Of a stretch of DNA of 64,000 nucleotides, positions 25,220 through 37,334 are shown one piece after another (position 1 is the first letter of the stretch; every line of letters starts with the position of its first letter). The translations under genes and the position numbers were made by a program. This DNA comes from Grammothele lineata (Eukaryota; Basidiomycota; Agaricomycetes; Polyporales; Polyporaceae). The notes beneath the pieces were generated by a model. That model saw only the letters and a program-made list of their open reading frames with translations, was not told the origin of the DNA and searched no databases. The DNA lies in contig NDFF03000007.1 of NCBI GenBank assembly GCA_002150815.3, positions 434,001 to 498,000 of the forward strand. The letters are read 5' to 3'.

Positions 25220-25864
25220 CTCGCTACTACTACTGACGAGGAACCTGAGCCTGCGGACGATTACAGTCGCGGCGCGGGAACGGGGAGCCGTGCGCGTGCG
25301 GTCCCGGTGAAGAGTAATGTATTCTGCGCGCTGTATAATATCTAGCAGTCAACTGACAGCCCCGCATCTTCCTGTGAGCACCATGCGACCGGCCCTTCTT
25401 GGAGCTCTGGCTCGACCACGGGCAGCTGAATGAGACCCGTGAACTCGCCGGCCGAGTGTCCGAGCCCAGACACAACCGCACGACGCTACCTGCGGGGAAG
25501 GGGAGAAGGGGAGAGCCAATGAGGGCGCGGGGATTGGACGCGATATCGCGATCGAGGCTCGGGGACGGGCGAAAGAATGACGTGCTGGAGATCGATCTGA
25601 CGCCAGGCGGGCCCGTCGCTCGGCCCGCCCGCCCGGGCGCGGGGTCAGAGGGATCGGCCCCTTGAAGCAAAGCCGCGGGCTGTAATATTTCTGACTCTGA
25701 ATAGTTCACGCGTGAAGTCGGCGGGAGGGACTGGCCAGGGGAGGGGCTTTGAGCACGTTTGTAGCGCGAGAAGGCTCGCAATACGCACCGCGGCTTGTCT
25801 CTCTTGATCTCTTACCATCACCTCCTCCTCTTTTCTCCCTTCCTCGCCCTCCTCTGCCGCAGCC
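25220..25864. other. Intergenic region between PEX5 and ILV3
   Basis: No gene is supported. The last 60 bases are CT-rich, as expected for a leader. An in-frame extension of ILV3 upstream of its first intron has no ATG. Confidence 0.5.
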
Positions 25865-28800
25865 ATGTCTGAAGGCGACGTCCAGATGTACGTCGGAGTC
25901 GTCGCTGCGTCGCTCCTCCCACTCGAATTTAACACCGTACTCATTCTCTGCGACGTGCTCTCCCTCCAGCCACTCGGTCCGCAAGACAGAGCCGGCCCCG
26001 ACGGCGGTGAAGCTCAACAAGTTTTCATGCGACCTCACGCAGAACAAGGTGCGCGCCCGTCCCAAGCCCGCGTCCGGTCTCCCGCGCTTGCTGATACTGC
26101 TACTTCTTCAGGCGCGCGGAGCGGCGCAAGCGATGCGTGCGTCTCCCTCTTTTCCGGCTCGTCTGGGGCGGAGTAGTGCGAGAGGGATGCTCATGTTGGG
26201 TTGGGACTTGTAGTGCACGCGACGGGTCTGACCCCCGAGGACTTGGAGAAGCCACAGGTGCGCATACAGACGTCTTCGATCCATTTTTCTGGTGCTAACG
26301 CCATGCCGTCACTCGCGTAGATCGGTATCTCGCCAGTCTGGTGGGAAGGTGAGTGCACGCGCTAGTACCGGGACGTTGAGGGAATGAGAGACGCTGACGG
26401 TGGTCCAGGTAACCCTTGCAACACGCATCTGGTACGTCTCTTTAGGAAGGGTTGTGGAGAAATGGCTGGTTGACGCGCGGTGTAGCTCGACCTTGCCAGG
26501 GAGGTCAAGAAGGGATGTGAGCAGGAGGGCCTTTTGGGTCTTACTTTCAGCACTGTTGGTGTCAGGTACGCGTTTATTGACGCCTTGTTGGTCCACTTTG
26601 GGAGAAGCTGAGTTGGGCGCAGTGATGGTATCACCATGGGCACTGAGGGTGGGTAAATGAGTTCTACGTGGGTGCCATAGAAGCTGACAATGAGGAAATT
26701 TAGGCATGCGATACTCGTACGTTCTGTCATTGAGCTCCCGCTCTGACCTTGTTTTCAACTTGGGTGCACGTCAGCCTTCCGAGTCGTGATCTCATCGCGG
26801 ATTCTATCGAAACGGTAAGCAGCCCCATCGTATGCACAAGACGCACGCTAACCTGAGTCCTAGGTCGTCATGGTCAGCCGTTTTCTTTCTTTTTCGTGTA
26901 TGCGGAAACGCGAATCCTCTCGTAGGCGCAACACTACGACGGAAACATCTCGATCCCTGGGTCCGTACCACCACACACTCCCCGTTCCCGCCCCTCGCTG
27001 ATTGACACCATCACAGTTGCGACAAGAACATGCCCGGCTGCGTCATGGCCGCCGCCCGGCACAACCGCCCGACGATCATCGTCTACGGGGGCACGATCCA
27101 GCCGGGCGTGCGCCAAGTCGACTGCCCCTCCCTCGGCTTCAAAAAGGGCGAGAATATGAACGTCGCGGACGCGCTCGAGTCCTACGGCGCGTACGTGACG
27201 GGCAAGATCACGGAGGAGCAGCGCCTGGACGTTGTTCGCCACTCGTGCCCGGGGGCGGGGGCGTGTGGTGGTATGTATACGTACGTGTGGGATTTATGTT
27301 GTTGTTTGGAATGGGGTGAGGCTGACAGTGGGTGGGGCAGTGCGAACACGATGTCGAGTGTTCTCGAGGTTATCGGTCTTTCCTTGCCGTACTCCGCGAG
27401 TATTCCTGCGACGTATGCCGAGAAGACCCAGGAGTGTTTGAAGGCGGGCAAGTACTTGAAGCATCTTCTCGAGATCGACCTTAAGCCCAGGTGCGCATAT
27501 ACGTACTGTGCATCCCTTGAAATACCACTAAGAATCGCGCATATAGGGACATCCTTACCCGCCAGTCATTCCTCAACGCCATCACCGTTGTTAATGCTAT
27601 TGGTGGCTCTACGAACGCTGTGAGCCTCTATGACTGGCTATATGCGCTTTCTACTAACGCTCGCAACACACCAGGTCCTTCACATGCTCGCCATGGCCCG
27701 CTCTGCGGACATCGAGCTCACAATCGATGACTTCCAGATGATCGCGGACAAGACACCCTACCTCGCCGATCTCAAGTGCGCCTTCCTTCCCCCTCCACCT
27801 CACACATATGCTCATCCTCCTACACACAGGCCATCCGGAAAATACGTCATGGAAGACCTGCACAAAGTCGGGGGCATCCCCGCACTCGTCAAGTACCTGC
27901 TCAAGCACACGAACCTCATCGACGGCACGCAGATGACCGTGACCGGCAAGACGCTCGCGGAGAACCTTGAGGACGTGCCCGAGCTCGACTTTGCGACGCA
28001 GGACGTCGTGCGCCCGCTGAGCAACCCGATCAAGCCGACGGGACACTTGACGATCCTGAGGGGGAACTTGGCGCCGGATACGGCGGTGGCGAAGATTACG
28101 GGGAAGGAGGGGATGAGGTTCGAGGTGCGCTCCTGTCTCTCTAGACGTGTGTGTTGAAGGGATTGACAATGCGCTCTCCGGCGGGGAACTAGGGCGTGGC
28201 GAAATGCTTCGACGCCGTCATGCCGTTCTTCACTGCGCTCGAGAAGGGCGAGATCACTGCGGGGATGGTCCTCATCTTCCGCTACCAGGGCCCCAAGGGC
28301 GCGCCTGGCATGCCGGAGGTATGCCCCCCGCTTGCTTCATGCTTGTTGGTGGAAGAGCAGCTAACGCTTCATGGTGCAGATGCTGGGCCAGACGGCCGCG
28401 CTCATGGGCGCGGGCCTCGGCGGGTCGACCGCGCTCATCACGGACGGCCGTTTCTCGGGGGCCTCGCGCGGGTTCATCATTGGTCAGTCTCCCCTCCCTC
28501 CCTCCTCCCTCCTTCGATCCCTCCACTCTTCGCACAGCACGCTCACACCCACTTTCACCTCACAGGCCACGTCGTCCCCGAAGCCTTCGTCGGCGGGCCA
28601 ATCGCGCTCGTCGAGGACGGCGACCGGATCATCATCGACGCGGAGAAGCGGACGATCGACTGGCTCGTGAGCGAGGAGGAGCAGGCCGCGCGCCGCGTCA
28701 AGTGGGTGCCCCGCGAGTACCGCGAGAAGCGCGGGGTGCTGTATAGGTATGCGCGGGATGTTGCTGTGAGTGTTGTTCCTTTGCTTTTTGATGGAGGGGA

Positions 28801-28872
28801 TGTGGAAGGGCGGAAGTGCGGGGTGCTGATGAGACTTGGTAGCCGGCGAACTTGGGGGCGTACTTGGACTGA
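25865..28872 (+). CDS. ILV3: Dihydroxy-acid dehydratase
   Basis: This enzyme dehydrates 2,3-dihydroxy-3-methylbutanoate and its homologue in valine, leucine and isoleucine synthesis, using an Fe-S cluster. The spliced protein has all family landmarks: [76 protein letters not shown], and [17 protein letters not shown]. The three cluster cysteines (in NPCN, GCDKN and GACGG) are present. The first exon encodes only eight residues (MSEGDVQI, the last codon split), and the joined start has no obvious mitochondrial presequence, although fungal enzymes are usually mitochondrial. The end is ANLGAYLD. There are about fifteen exons, many very short. It converges on the small membrane protein gene downstream. 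Confidence 0.92.
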
Positions 28873-29198
28873 GGCTGAGGGCGTGGGCGTTACGAAGAGC
28901 GGGAATTGGGAAGGGGAAGAGAATAGACGTTGGCTGTACTGTATTCGTGTACAATCTCATCATCATTATCGTCTGGGTCTCGGGAGTGGGAAGGGAGGGT
29001 GTGGGTATAGTCCGTCAAGAAAGATATGGCCCGTGTACATTGACCTACAGATACAAGCGTCGTGTGGTGACCTCGAAGTCGTGAATGAAGATCAGGAAAA
29101 TATAAGATAGAATGTCCTTGAGGGAAGTCAACATAAGGACAAACGGCTCAGCTCACGAACACACGCACCGTGCTCAAGTCCAAAGTCGTCTCCCCGCC
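28873..29198. other. Convergent 3' flanks
   Basis: This is a short region between convergent stops. Nothing further was seen. Confidence 0.4.
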
Positions 29199-29823
29199 TC
29201 ACGACTCCTTCGGAGGCGACGCCTCTTTCTCTGTCTGCCCCGTCTCCGGTACCCTCGCCGGCGCCGAAGCCCTATGATCCATCCCAGGAGGCACCCCCTC
29301 CTTCTCTCCATGCTCCCTCTCCACATCCTCCACCCTCACCTCCGGGACCGTCTTCGCATGCCTAAACCTCCTCAAGCCCTTATGCCTCTCCGCCTCCTCC
29401 TCATCCTCCTCCTCCACCACAAACTTCTGCCCCGGCCTCGCCTGGCCCCGAATCACCGCCGGGTCCGGCGGGAGTATGAACGCCTCCTCGCGCTTGGGCG
29501 GGTCGAGGAACTCGCGGTAGGAGCGGAAGCCGGCGGCGCGCGCGCGCCGGGCGCGGCGGTGCCGCTTGTAGAGCCAGACGAGGATGCCGATGATCCAGGC
29601 GACGCCGACGAGCCCCCCGGAGATGGCGCCGGAGAGGATGGGGGTGAGGGCGCGGTGGCTGGGTTGGAGGGAGGGGGGCGGAGGGGAGCGGAATGGGGGC
29701 GTTTAGAGGTGCGTTTGACGGGATGGCGAGGAAAGAGAGGGCTTACCCGTGTAGTGCTATCTCCGCAGACTGTGATGGCGTGAGTGCGTCCACTACGGGC
29801 GATATTGAGGGTGCGACGGGCAT
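29199..29823 (-). CDS. Small single-pass membrane protein, unknown
   Basis: Two exons (29747-29823 and 29199-29658) join in frame across an 88 bp intron and give 178 residues. The start ATG sits in a good context (CAACC before it). A short N-terminal part is followed by a hydrophobic helix (SGGLVGVAWIIGILVWLY) and a strongly basic flank (KRHRRARRARA), so the long C-terminal part should be cytoplasmic. That tail is charged and contains EEEDEEEAERHK. No cleavable signal peptide or known family was seen. The gene converges on ILV3. The reading is supported by splice phase and the helix with its basic flank, but not by homology. Confidence 0.6.
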
Positions 29824-31293
29824 GGTTGGGAGGAGGGTGAGGCGGGCAAAGTCGCGACGGTGTCGGACGGTCGGAGGGACTCGAACGGGCTGCAGACTAC
29901 GCGCCGAGATGACGTCATGCGTAAGCTAGATTTGGCAGTATACTTACCTCGAGTCGCGCATGACATTGATAACACCGCGGCCCTTGCCGGAAGACCACAA
30001 CGCCCCTTCGTCATGTACTCACAGCGTTGCGGTCGCGATGGTCCGGATGGACAAAGGACGACTTCCTGCTGAGCCCCCGCTTGTAACTATTGCAGGGGAG
30101 TGTTCCATCGCTTACGAATTCCCATTCTCTGTGGGTCCTTCAAGTTGTCGGTGCGCCTCGGATGTTGCGTCTAAAAAAACTTTCTTCTACGAGACGAGAG
30201 ACATGCCGGGCTCGGTGCAGGTCCCAGAAAAGCGAGTGTGGCTTCCTCCCATGTTCGACATGCTCGAACGCCATGCTGATATTACACGTTTCGAACAGTA
30301 CGCCGTGCATGACGCAGACCTCCGGCAACAACTATGCCTGAGTGCTGTCTACCTCAAGGTGTATGGTTCCCTGATCAGAGGGGAGCTCAATGCACGTTGT
30401 GTTTGCTTTCCTCTGCCGCTGCGAGGTTGAAAGTAAGAAAGCCCGCGGGTTCCCATACGTCCACCGGACCAGACATGTGGAGCGCTTGGACTCGTATGGG
30501 CTTCGCAAGGCGGTGTTCTTCATCGGGGAGCTCTTCGACTTTCACCCGGGCTACGAGCTTGACTGGATACTCTTCACGTACAATGCTCCGCCCCAACCTT
30601 AAGGTGGCTTCTAACCAAACCAACGCTTGCGGTCACTCCCCTCGTGCTCGGTCTGGACGTCGAACCAGTCGGCCAACCCCTTCGCCCAGTCAACGTCTAC
30701 TCAGCCCTGGCGTGAGCGGGACATGCCTTCACCCACACGCGTTCATGGTACGCACGGCGTGCGTTGGCACCTCGGCTGCGCACCCTCTGATCTCCCACTT
30801 GCGACCACTATCTGCATCGTCCCGACCCGCGCCCTCGTCGTACTTACCCACAGGTCCCCTCTCCCGGATCGTATGATAAATCTGCGCTGTTCAAGGTGCA
30901 CCAGCGTCTGCGGTCTCGACCCGCGCCCGTTCCATCCTCGCTCTTGTGCTTTACGCCCCGTCTATGCTCGTCCATCTCTCGCTCGCGTTCCCCCTAGGTC
31001 ACGAATCCAGGAGGGTCATTTGTGGGTTCCGCGGCTGCGCCTTGCTCGAAATGGAGATCGCTCTACACATGCAGTATTAGCACCGTCGTTGTGCGTACGT
31101 AACGCGTCCTGGCAATCGCGCTGTCGGTCAACTTTCAAGGGGGTACATTTAGAGACGGTACGCATAAATACAGTCGAATGCCCAGCCGTTCCGTTCGGGA
31201 TGCTCTGGTACATACGCTCTCTCCTTCTCTAGCTTTTCCGGGTGAGCCCACAGAAAATCTTTCGCTGAACTCCTTTCATACGACCGCGCGCTG
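29824..31293. other. Region with possible degraded coding sequence
   Basis: Two plus-strand frames, about 30075-30360 and 30390-30602, have protein-like composition (for example GYELDWILFTYNAPP) but lie in different frames with no good intron between them. They could be an unrecognised gene or a remnant. The rest shows nothing. Confidence 0.3.
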
Positions 31294-33026
31294 CTACACA
31301 ACTTCTGCGAGCTCGGTGTCCCCGTTTTCAGCTACTGGATCTGTCATGTCGCCTTCATTCCAAGGGTCGTCCTCGTCCATATCGACGGCGTTAAAGTTCT
31401 CCGGACCGATGGATGCCCCGATAGAACCTATAACGCGCTCGAACACGATAGAGTTGAGGTCCTCGCTCGACGATGCATGGGCTGAGACTCTATTTGCAGC
31501 TTGAAGGTGAAGTAGGAATCGAGAGATGAGGATGGAGGTTAGACTGTGCGTAATGATAGCGTTGCGTCAAATTGTGGATCGGAACAAAGGAAGCGAGGGA
31601 AGTGTTATAGGAGACGTACGGGTCGGTGAAGAGGGTGATAACGCTAATATTATCCACGCCCACATCTGACGCCTGTATTTCGGGCACCGTGAGTGAGAAC
31701 CTTCACAACAAGTCAGAGCACTCGTACCTCCGAGAGAAGCGTGAGCATCAGGTGAAGGGCATTGAGGCCAAAGAGAGTACTGGAGAGAGCACTCGTCAAA
31801 TGATGTGTACATCCCATGGAGGGTAAAATGCAGCAATACATGAAATATATCGTTCCTGCGCAAGAAAACGTTTTGCTTAAGTGTCTTCTCTAATCGGCTA
31901 AGTTACAACAACGATGCTTACCATCAACCAGGAGAACGCTCGAGAGCGCACCCGCTCCGAGTACACTCTCGGTTCTTCCCCTGTACAAGTTGAACCACGT
32001 CGTTCCAATGACAATGCTGTCTGCAAGCAACAAAGTGGACCGACTGAATATAGTATCTAGGGAATATTTTCAGTAATAGCAGCGGAGCTTGTATACACGA
32101 TACCGATCACTGACACCTGTGAATATAAAATGAAGATACGGAATGTGATGATCAAACAGAAGCACTTACAGTTTAGCAGCCGCTGGCGTTTCAACAGGTC
32201 CCGCTGACCATCCAAAGATGGGGAGATAGAATGGACTGTAGGTACTTATGTTGTACTTCATATTGAAGTATCAGCCAACACGCCGGCCAGTGGAAGGTGC
32301 CCTAAATATCCATTTTGCGACTTACCGCGTTGATACCAAAAGCGACCAATGAGAGCGCAAAGACGAACACGGAGAGGCGTTTACTCCGACTGAGTGCCAA
32401 GGTACGCATGGCCGAGAATGCTGTCCGTGATATAACATCAGCCAGCTAACGCAGAGAGACATAAATATAGTAACTGACCGGCCCACAAGATATACATCAA
32501 TATGTTAACCGCGAATTGTGTGCTTGCCAAAATCAATGCTCTAGCATTCCGTCAACTAAATGACTCATACGAAGTATAAGGAGTATACATACCCCTGCAA
32601 CTGAGCCATGAACGAGAGAAACACATCTTAGAGCGAAAATACACCTTACCTCCGCGCTGATCGACAGAAAGCACATTCCAAGAATAGTGACCCAGCAATG
32701 CACAGATAAGTTGATATATCTGTTGGTAATGAAGAGCACCGAGGGCCCGGTGACCTTCATTGACCAGAAATACTTGACCTCCGAGTGTAATGTGAGTAAA
32801 TACTCAAGGAGGACGAGTGCTAGTGGGATCCAAGTCAACGGAAGTCTCACGATACTCTCAAGATTGTACTCGCCTGACCCTGCTGCAGCGCAATAATTGT
32901 TGAGAAACCTGTGGAAGAGCTAAGATGAGGCACTGTGATATGAAGTTCGACAAGATTCCAGATCGATTACACTTACACGCCATTCATCTCTGCAATAAAC
33001 GCTGCTGTATCAGCCTGTGATGCCAT
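31294..33026 (-). CDS. DUF6533-type multi-pass membrane protein
   Basis: This is a fungal multi-pass membrane protein of the DUF6533 type, a large basidiomycete family of unknown function. It was assembled by eye from about eight short exons. The start MASQADTAAFIAEMNG is followed, after an intron, by IPLALVLLEYLLTLHSEVKY and VLFITNRYINL, which match the family signature. Further hydrophobic segments include ASTQFAVNILMYILWAG, VFVFALSLVAFGINA and SIVIGTTWFNLYRG. The cytoplasmic tail is acidic and ends AENGDTELAEVV. About six or seven helices are expected. The junctions in the centre (about 32060-32330) use weak acceptors, and one short exon there may be missing or damaged. Confidence 0.6.
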
Positions 33027-34364
33027 GGTTGAACGTTTGTGTGAGAGTTACCCAGGGATGTTAGTAGCATGCTCTTGCGGCCTGAGGCCTTAAGTAGTAG
33101 CTGTGTTTGGATTGTGACCTGTGACGAGTTTGTATGCGGTGGATGATGGGCAAAGATCATCTGACCCTCGAATAGAGACACATCTCACGGGCCTGTAGCT
33201 AGAATGTATTCTATGAATGATGGACGCTGGCAGATAGCAGGGATCAATAATCTCTTTCTGCCTAGCAATTGGCTAGCAAATTCGGGATGCGCTATCGCCC
33301 TTCCTCACACTTCCACATACACACGCATTTCTGGGAAGCTCATTTCAAAGTCAGTCTGGATGCACTATCGGAGAAGTATAGAAGAGATATGACATACAAC
33401 AGAACTTCTCAAAGCGGCCATTAATGACGGCACAGTGGGGTTTAGTGGCAGGAAAAAGGGGTATTGTCGACGAATGTTGCGAACTTCGGAGCTTGTAATT
33501 GACACATGAACGAGATGCACTGTATTACGAAGACTTGTAGTTCATTTCTGAGGAATTGAAGGTGGATAAATGATACGGGGGTGAGAGAAATACTCTTCAT
33601 ATCTCTGACCGTTATCACTGAGGCCGTACAGGTATATTCCTGACTCTATAACACTCACTCGTTCTGTCCTCCATCTTTGATGCGAAGTGCTTCACGATCA
33701 TGCAGCGCCTCCAGCGCGATTTTCAAGGGTGTTCTTCACCGGGCGAGAAGCAGTGTGGAGGTGCGTATGTTGGAAATAATAAATTGGGAACAAAAGTGCT
33801 TCAGCTATAATTGAACGATAGAGGGAAGGGGGTCAATTAGACCCGAGCATCCAGGATGCCCTTGCACCGCAGATACTACTTCCGAGCCGGTGACATAATA
33901 AGAGACTGCCTTGTGAGAGATGCTCACAGTTCAGACGCCAGCAGAGAGCAGGGACGCAGGCATGTTGAGATTTCCTCCATCTAAAGAGAATACAGAGCCC
34001 ATTCAATCATGCATAACCGGAGGCGGCGTACCTCGACGCCGCGTAGAAGTAGTTGCGTGGAGTCGAGGAAGTAGAACCTAGAATCCTGAGCGACTCGATG
34101 TTGATGAAGGTGGAAGATGTGGGGAAATAAGAAGAAAAAATCTTGTCAGGACATGAAGTGATCCTGGTGTCAGGCTTGCCACCGTCGTCGGCGTGGAGCG
34201 CGAGGGCCGTCCAGGACCGACATCGCACGTTGAACCTCGAAGGGTATTACGAGCGCTTAATTCACCTACGTGGATTCATCTGGGAGGGCTGGGCCGGGAA
34301 CGCCGACATCACTTTGCTTCAAATTATACTATTTCTACATCCTCTGCAATTCAGCCTGGCGTTC
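33027..34364. other. Intergenic region, AT-richer, no gene seen
   Basis: There is no supported frame. The segment 34190-34300 has a short protein-like frame of unknown meaning directly before the GtaA remnant. Confidence 0.4.
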
Positions 34365-35062
34365 TAACAGGTCAGGGCGGTAGAGAGAATAGTAGCGGCG
34401 ATGACAGCTCCAAGGGAGTCAACTTCGCCGCCACTGCCGGCGGTGGTGTTGCGATTGTCGTGATAGCCACTGGCGGTTTCTCCCTTTTGCGTAAGCCACA
34501 GCGGTCGGCGCGTAGCACCTGTACTGACCCCGCAATGTCTGGTCATGCTCCCACACGCGCATCATACAGTGGAGGAGCGATTGCAAGCAACCCCCCGAGG
34601 AGTTGGTGAAGTGAACCCATTCTTGGACTTTTACTCAACATCAACTCCGGCGTCCCCCGTTCCGTCAACGGGTTATCCGCTGGAGCAGAGGCCGATGCTA
34701 GTGGAGATACCATATCTGTGCAAGTTGCTACATCATCCATGGTCCCAACCGCGACGTCCAGCGCGTCGCCTACACTCTTCCCTAACTTGTCAACTCACCG
34801 TCACGCTCTGCCGCCACCGCCGCCTCGGGGTGCGTGGACGAGGAGGAGGAAAGAAGGGCCTATGAACGTTTGAACGCGGACCCTGTACAGAGAAATCCGG
34901 CGGTCTGTGGGAGGACGACGTCTTTTCTGAGACGAATTTGGGACTGGTTCCTGGTTCTACGGATCTGCCGTAAGAGATGGAAAACTTGAGGGAGGAGGTG
35001 CGAGCGCTGCACCCGGCGCGGTTTGTTCCCCCTCCAGAGTACGAGTCCTCGGCTTGCAGTTC
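34365..35062 (+). pseudogene. Decayed copy of the GtaA2 last exon
   Basis: The stretch matches the last exon of GtaA2 over its whole length: the Ser/Gly linker, the helix (VAIVVIATGGFSLLRK), the tail block ASYSGGAIASNP and the end LREEVRALHPARFVPPPEYES with PPxY at 35028-35042. The frame breaks after SNPP, and further shifts and stops occur between about 34610 and 34980. No enzyme exons precede it, so it cannot make a glutaminase. It lies roughly midway between the GtaA1/GtaA2 pair and GtaA3. Confidence 0.85.
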
Positions 35063-35943
35063 TGTGTTATGTGTGTGACATGCAAAATTAAGTTGAGTCG
35101 AATTTTTGTGGCCTTAGTCTACGACAGTTTTAGCTGTGCCATGATTTTCCTCGTCTGCGCCGTCAACAAGCACCGCTGCGATACAATCAAGAGAGAAATG
35201 AACGTTGGGACTATCATCTCCGCCCTCAGTGTGGCTTGAACTGAAACCACAGGGCCAGTCTCGGAACTTCGTTCTAGACAAGTGGACGAGCTCGTGCTCG
35301 TCGAGGGCTCCGAGTCGGCGCAGGAACAAGCCACGTTGGGTCGCGGGCGCTAATTGCGTGCAGTCCACGTGGTTGTTGGCATTGCACGTGCTCGGCGCCA
35401 CTCATTAGCGCGCAAAGACGCCCATGGCCAAGCAACGCCGACTCGGTCCTTTTCTTCGAATCGCCTACTGTATTCTATCCCGTCTTTCACTACTGACATT
35501 GCGCGACCCACAGCAGACCCAAGGGACTGGTCAAAGGCTCAACGGTTACACGTTGTCCAGTCGTACCCGAAGAGGAAGCTTGGTCACCGTCATCACTTGT
35601 TCACCGCCATGATCTCGAGACGTCCGATCAGACATTTCACAGGCAATAGGCGGTGCGCGCTGGTGCGCGACGCCGGTCATAACGTTAGCCCTCCACACAA
35701 TATGCACATCTACTGACACCAGCCCCACGTTTATGGCGCAGGCATTGCCCCCCGCCCGCGCTACGCGATCGCAACAAAGTGATTTGTACCGCATTGGCGC
35801 GCCACCGCTCATACACATGTCCGGTCCATCGTTCAGGGGGTCTACGATCGCGCATATATAACCCCTCCTAATGCTTGTTGGCATCCCCAGTCAATCAAAA
35901 CCAACCCCTCTCTCGTCCCATACCACTCTCAGATCGATTCACT
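35063..35943. other. Intergenic region upstream of AIM24
   Basis: No gene is supported. The AIM24 promoter lies at the right end. Confidence 0.45.
35855..35861 (+). promoter_or_regulatory. TATA box of AIM24
   Basis: TATATAA lies 83 bp before the AIM24 start codon and is followed by a CT-rich leader, a usual spacing in this window. Confidence 0.5.
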
Positions 35944-37102
35944 ATGTCCTACGCCCCTGCCTACCCCCAACCTGGCTACCCTGGCCAGGCTGCACACCAC
36001 GCCCCGCAGCCTCAGCACCACCAGTCCTCCTTCGGCGGCCCAGGCGGGCCCCCACAGATGCCCCCGCACAGCTCGCCCGCGCCGCCGAGCTCTGGCCCGA
36101 GCAGCGGCACGACGACGGGCCAGGTCGAGGGCGCGCAGTTCAAGATCGACCACCGCGACAGCAACAGCATGCTCTACCTGCGCCTGCAGCCCGGGTACGA
36201 GATCAAGGCGAAGCCGGGCAGCATGGTCGCGATGGATGCGAGCGTGCAGATTAAGGGCAAGCTCAAGTTCAGCCTCAAGAAGATGTTCACGGGCGGCGAG
36301 GTGCGCGCGCCTCCCTTTCTCCGCGACTGTCTGCTTCCGACGAACAGATGGAGAGCGCGACATGATGTGTGATGCATGAGGCTGACGCCGCCTGCGGCGC
36401 CCTGGACAGATGTCGGAGTCGATCTTCACGGGTCCGGGCGAGGTCATGCTCGCGCCAGAGACGTGGGGCGACATCGTACCCATCCACCTCGACGGGCAGA
36501 CGAACTGGTCTGTTGGCCGCGACGCGTTCCTTGCATGCACGACCGGCGTCATGCGCACCACGAAGAGCCAGGGCTTCGGAAAGGCGCTCTGTGAGTACTC
36601 TCCTTTCTATCCATCGCGCGCAGAATGCTGATGGGGATCCGACTCGGGCGCGCGATCGTAGTCTCTGGCGAAGGCCTGTTCGTGGCTCACGTCAGTGGCG
36701 CGGGCATGATGTGGGTGCAGAGCCTCGGCGCAGTCACCTCGCGCACGCTGCAACCGGGCGAGCAATGGATCGGTACGCGCGCGCTGTTTTCCACTTGAAT
36801 CTGATGCGCTGACGGAGACGGGGCGATGGAACAGTCGACAACGGGCATCTCGTCGCCTGGACGGCTCAGTACAAGGTCGAGCGCATCGACGGGGGCGGGT
36901 TCATGTCGAGCGCGCACACGGATGAGGGGCTTGTGTGTCGGTAAGTGGGCTCGTGTTTGCTCAATGAGTATAGGATATGGCATGCTGATTGATGCGCCTG
37001 CGCAGCTTCACTGGTCCTGGGATAGTGTACATCCAGACGAGGAACCCGGAGACCCTCGGAGAGTGGATTCAGGCGCAGGTTCCGGTGCAGCGCCAATCAT
37101 GA
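35944..37102 (+). CDS. AIM24: AIM24 family protein
   Basis: The AIM24 family (TIGR00266 type) is linked in yeast to mitochondrial inner-membrane organisation. Five exons are present; exon 1 is 35944-36300 and exon 2 is 36410-36590, and all junctions agree in phase. The first 60 residues are low-complexity Pro/Gln/Gly (PGYPGQAAHHAPQPQHHQ) and precede the conserved core. The core contains LQPGYEIKAKPGSMVAMD, IFTGPGEVMLAPETWGD, and AHVSGAGMMWVQSLGAV. The end FTGPGIVYIQTRNPETLGEW is highly typical of the family. No clear mitochondrial presequence is visible at the N-terminus, so the location is open. It may be closer to the bacterial-like cytosolic branch of the family. Confidence 0.85.
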
Positions 37103-37334
37103 TGCGAATTATTTCATACCCCGGAGTCGATATGTCTCCGAAGGATACCTGTAAAACATGACTAACTTATATGATGGATGCACGACTTCACGGCCCTTGT
37201 CTACTTTGAATTTGTTGAGGTGCTGGTAGTGAGAGGCGCGATCACATGATCAGATGGGATACTACCTGGACGGGACGCGCATCCACTTGAAACGCGGTCT
37301 TGTACTCTTGCTTCCGACTCTACGTCTCTGCGCG

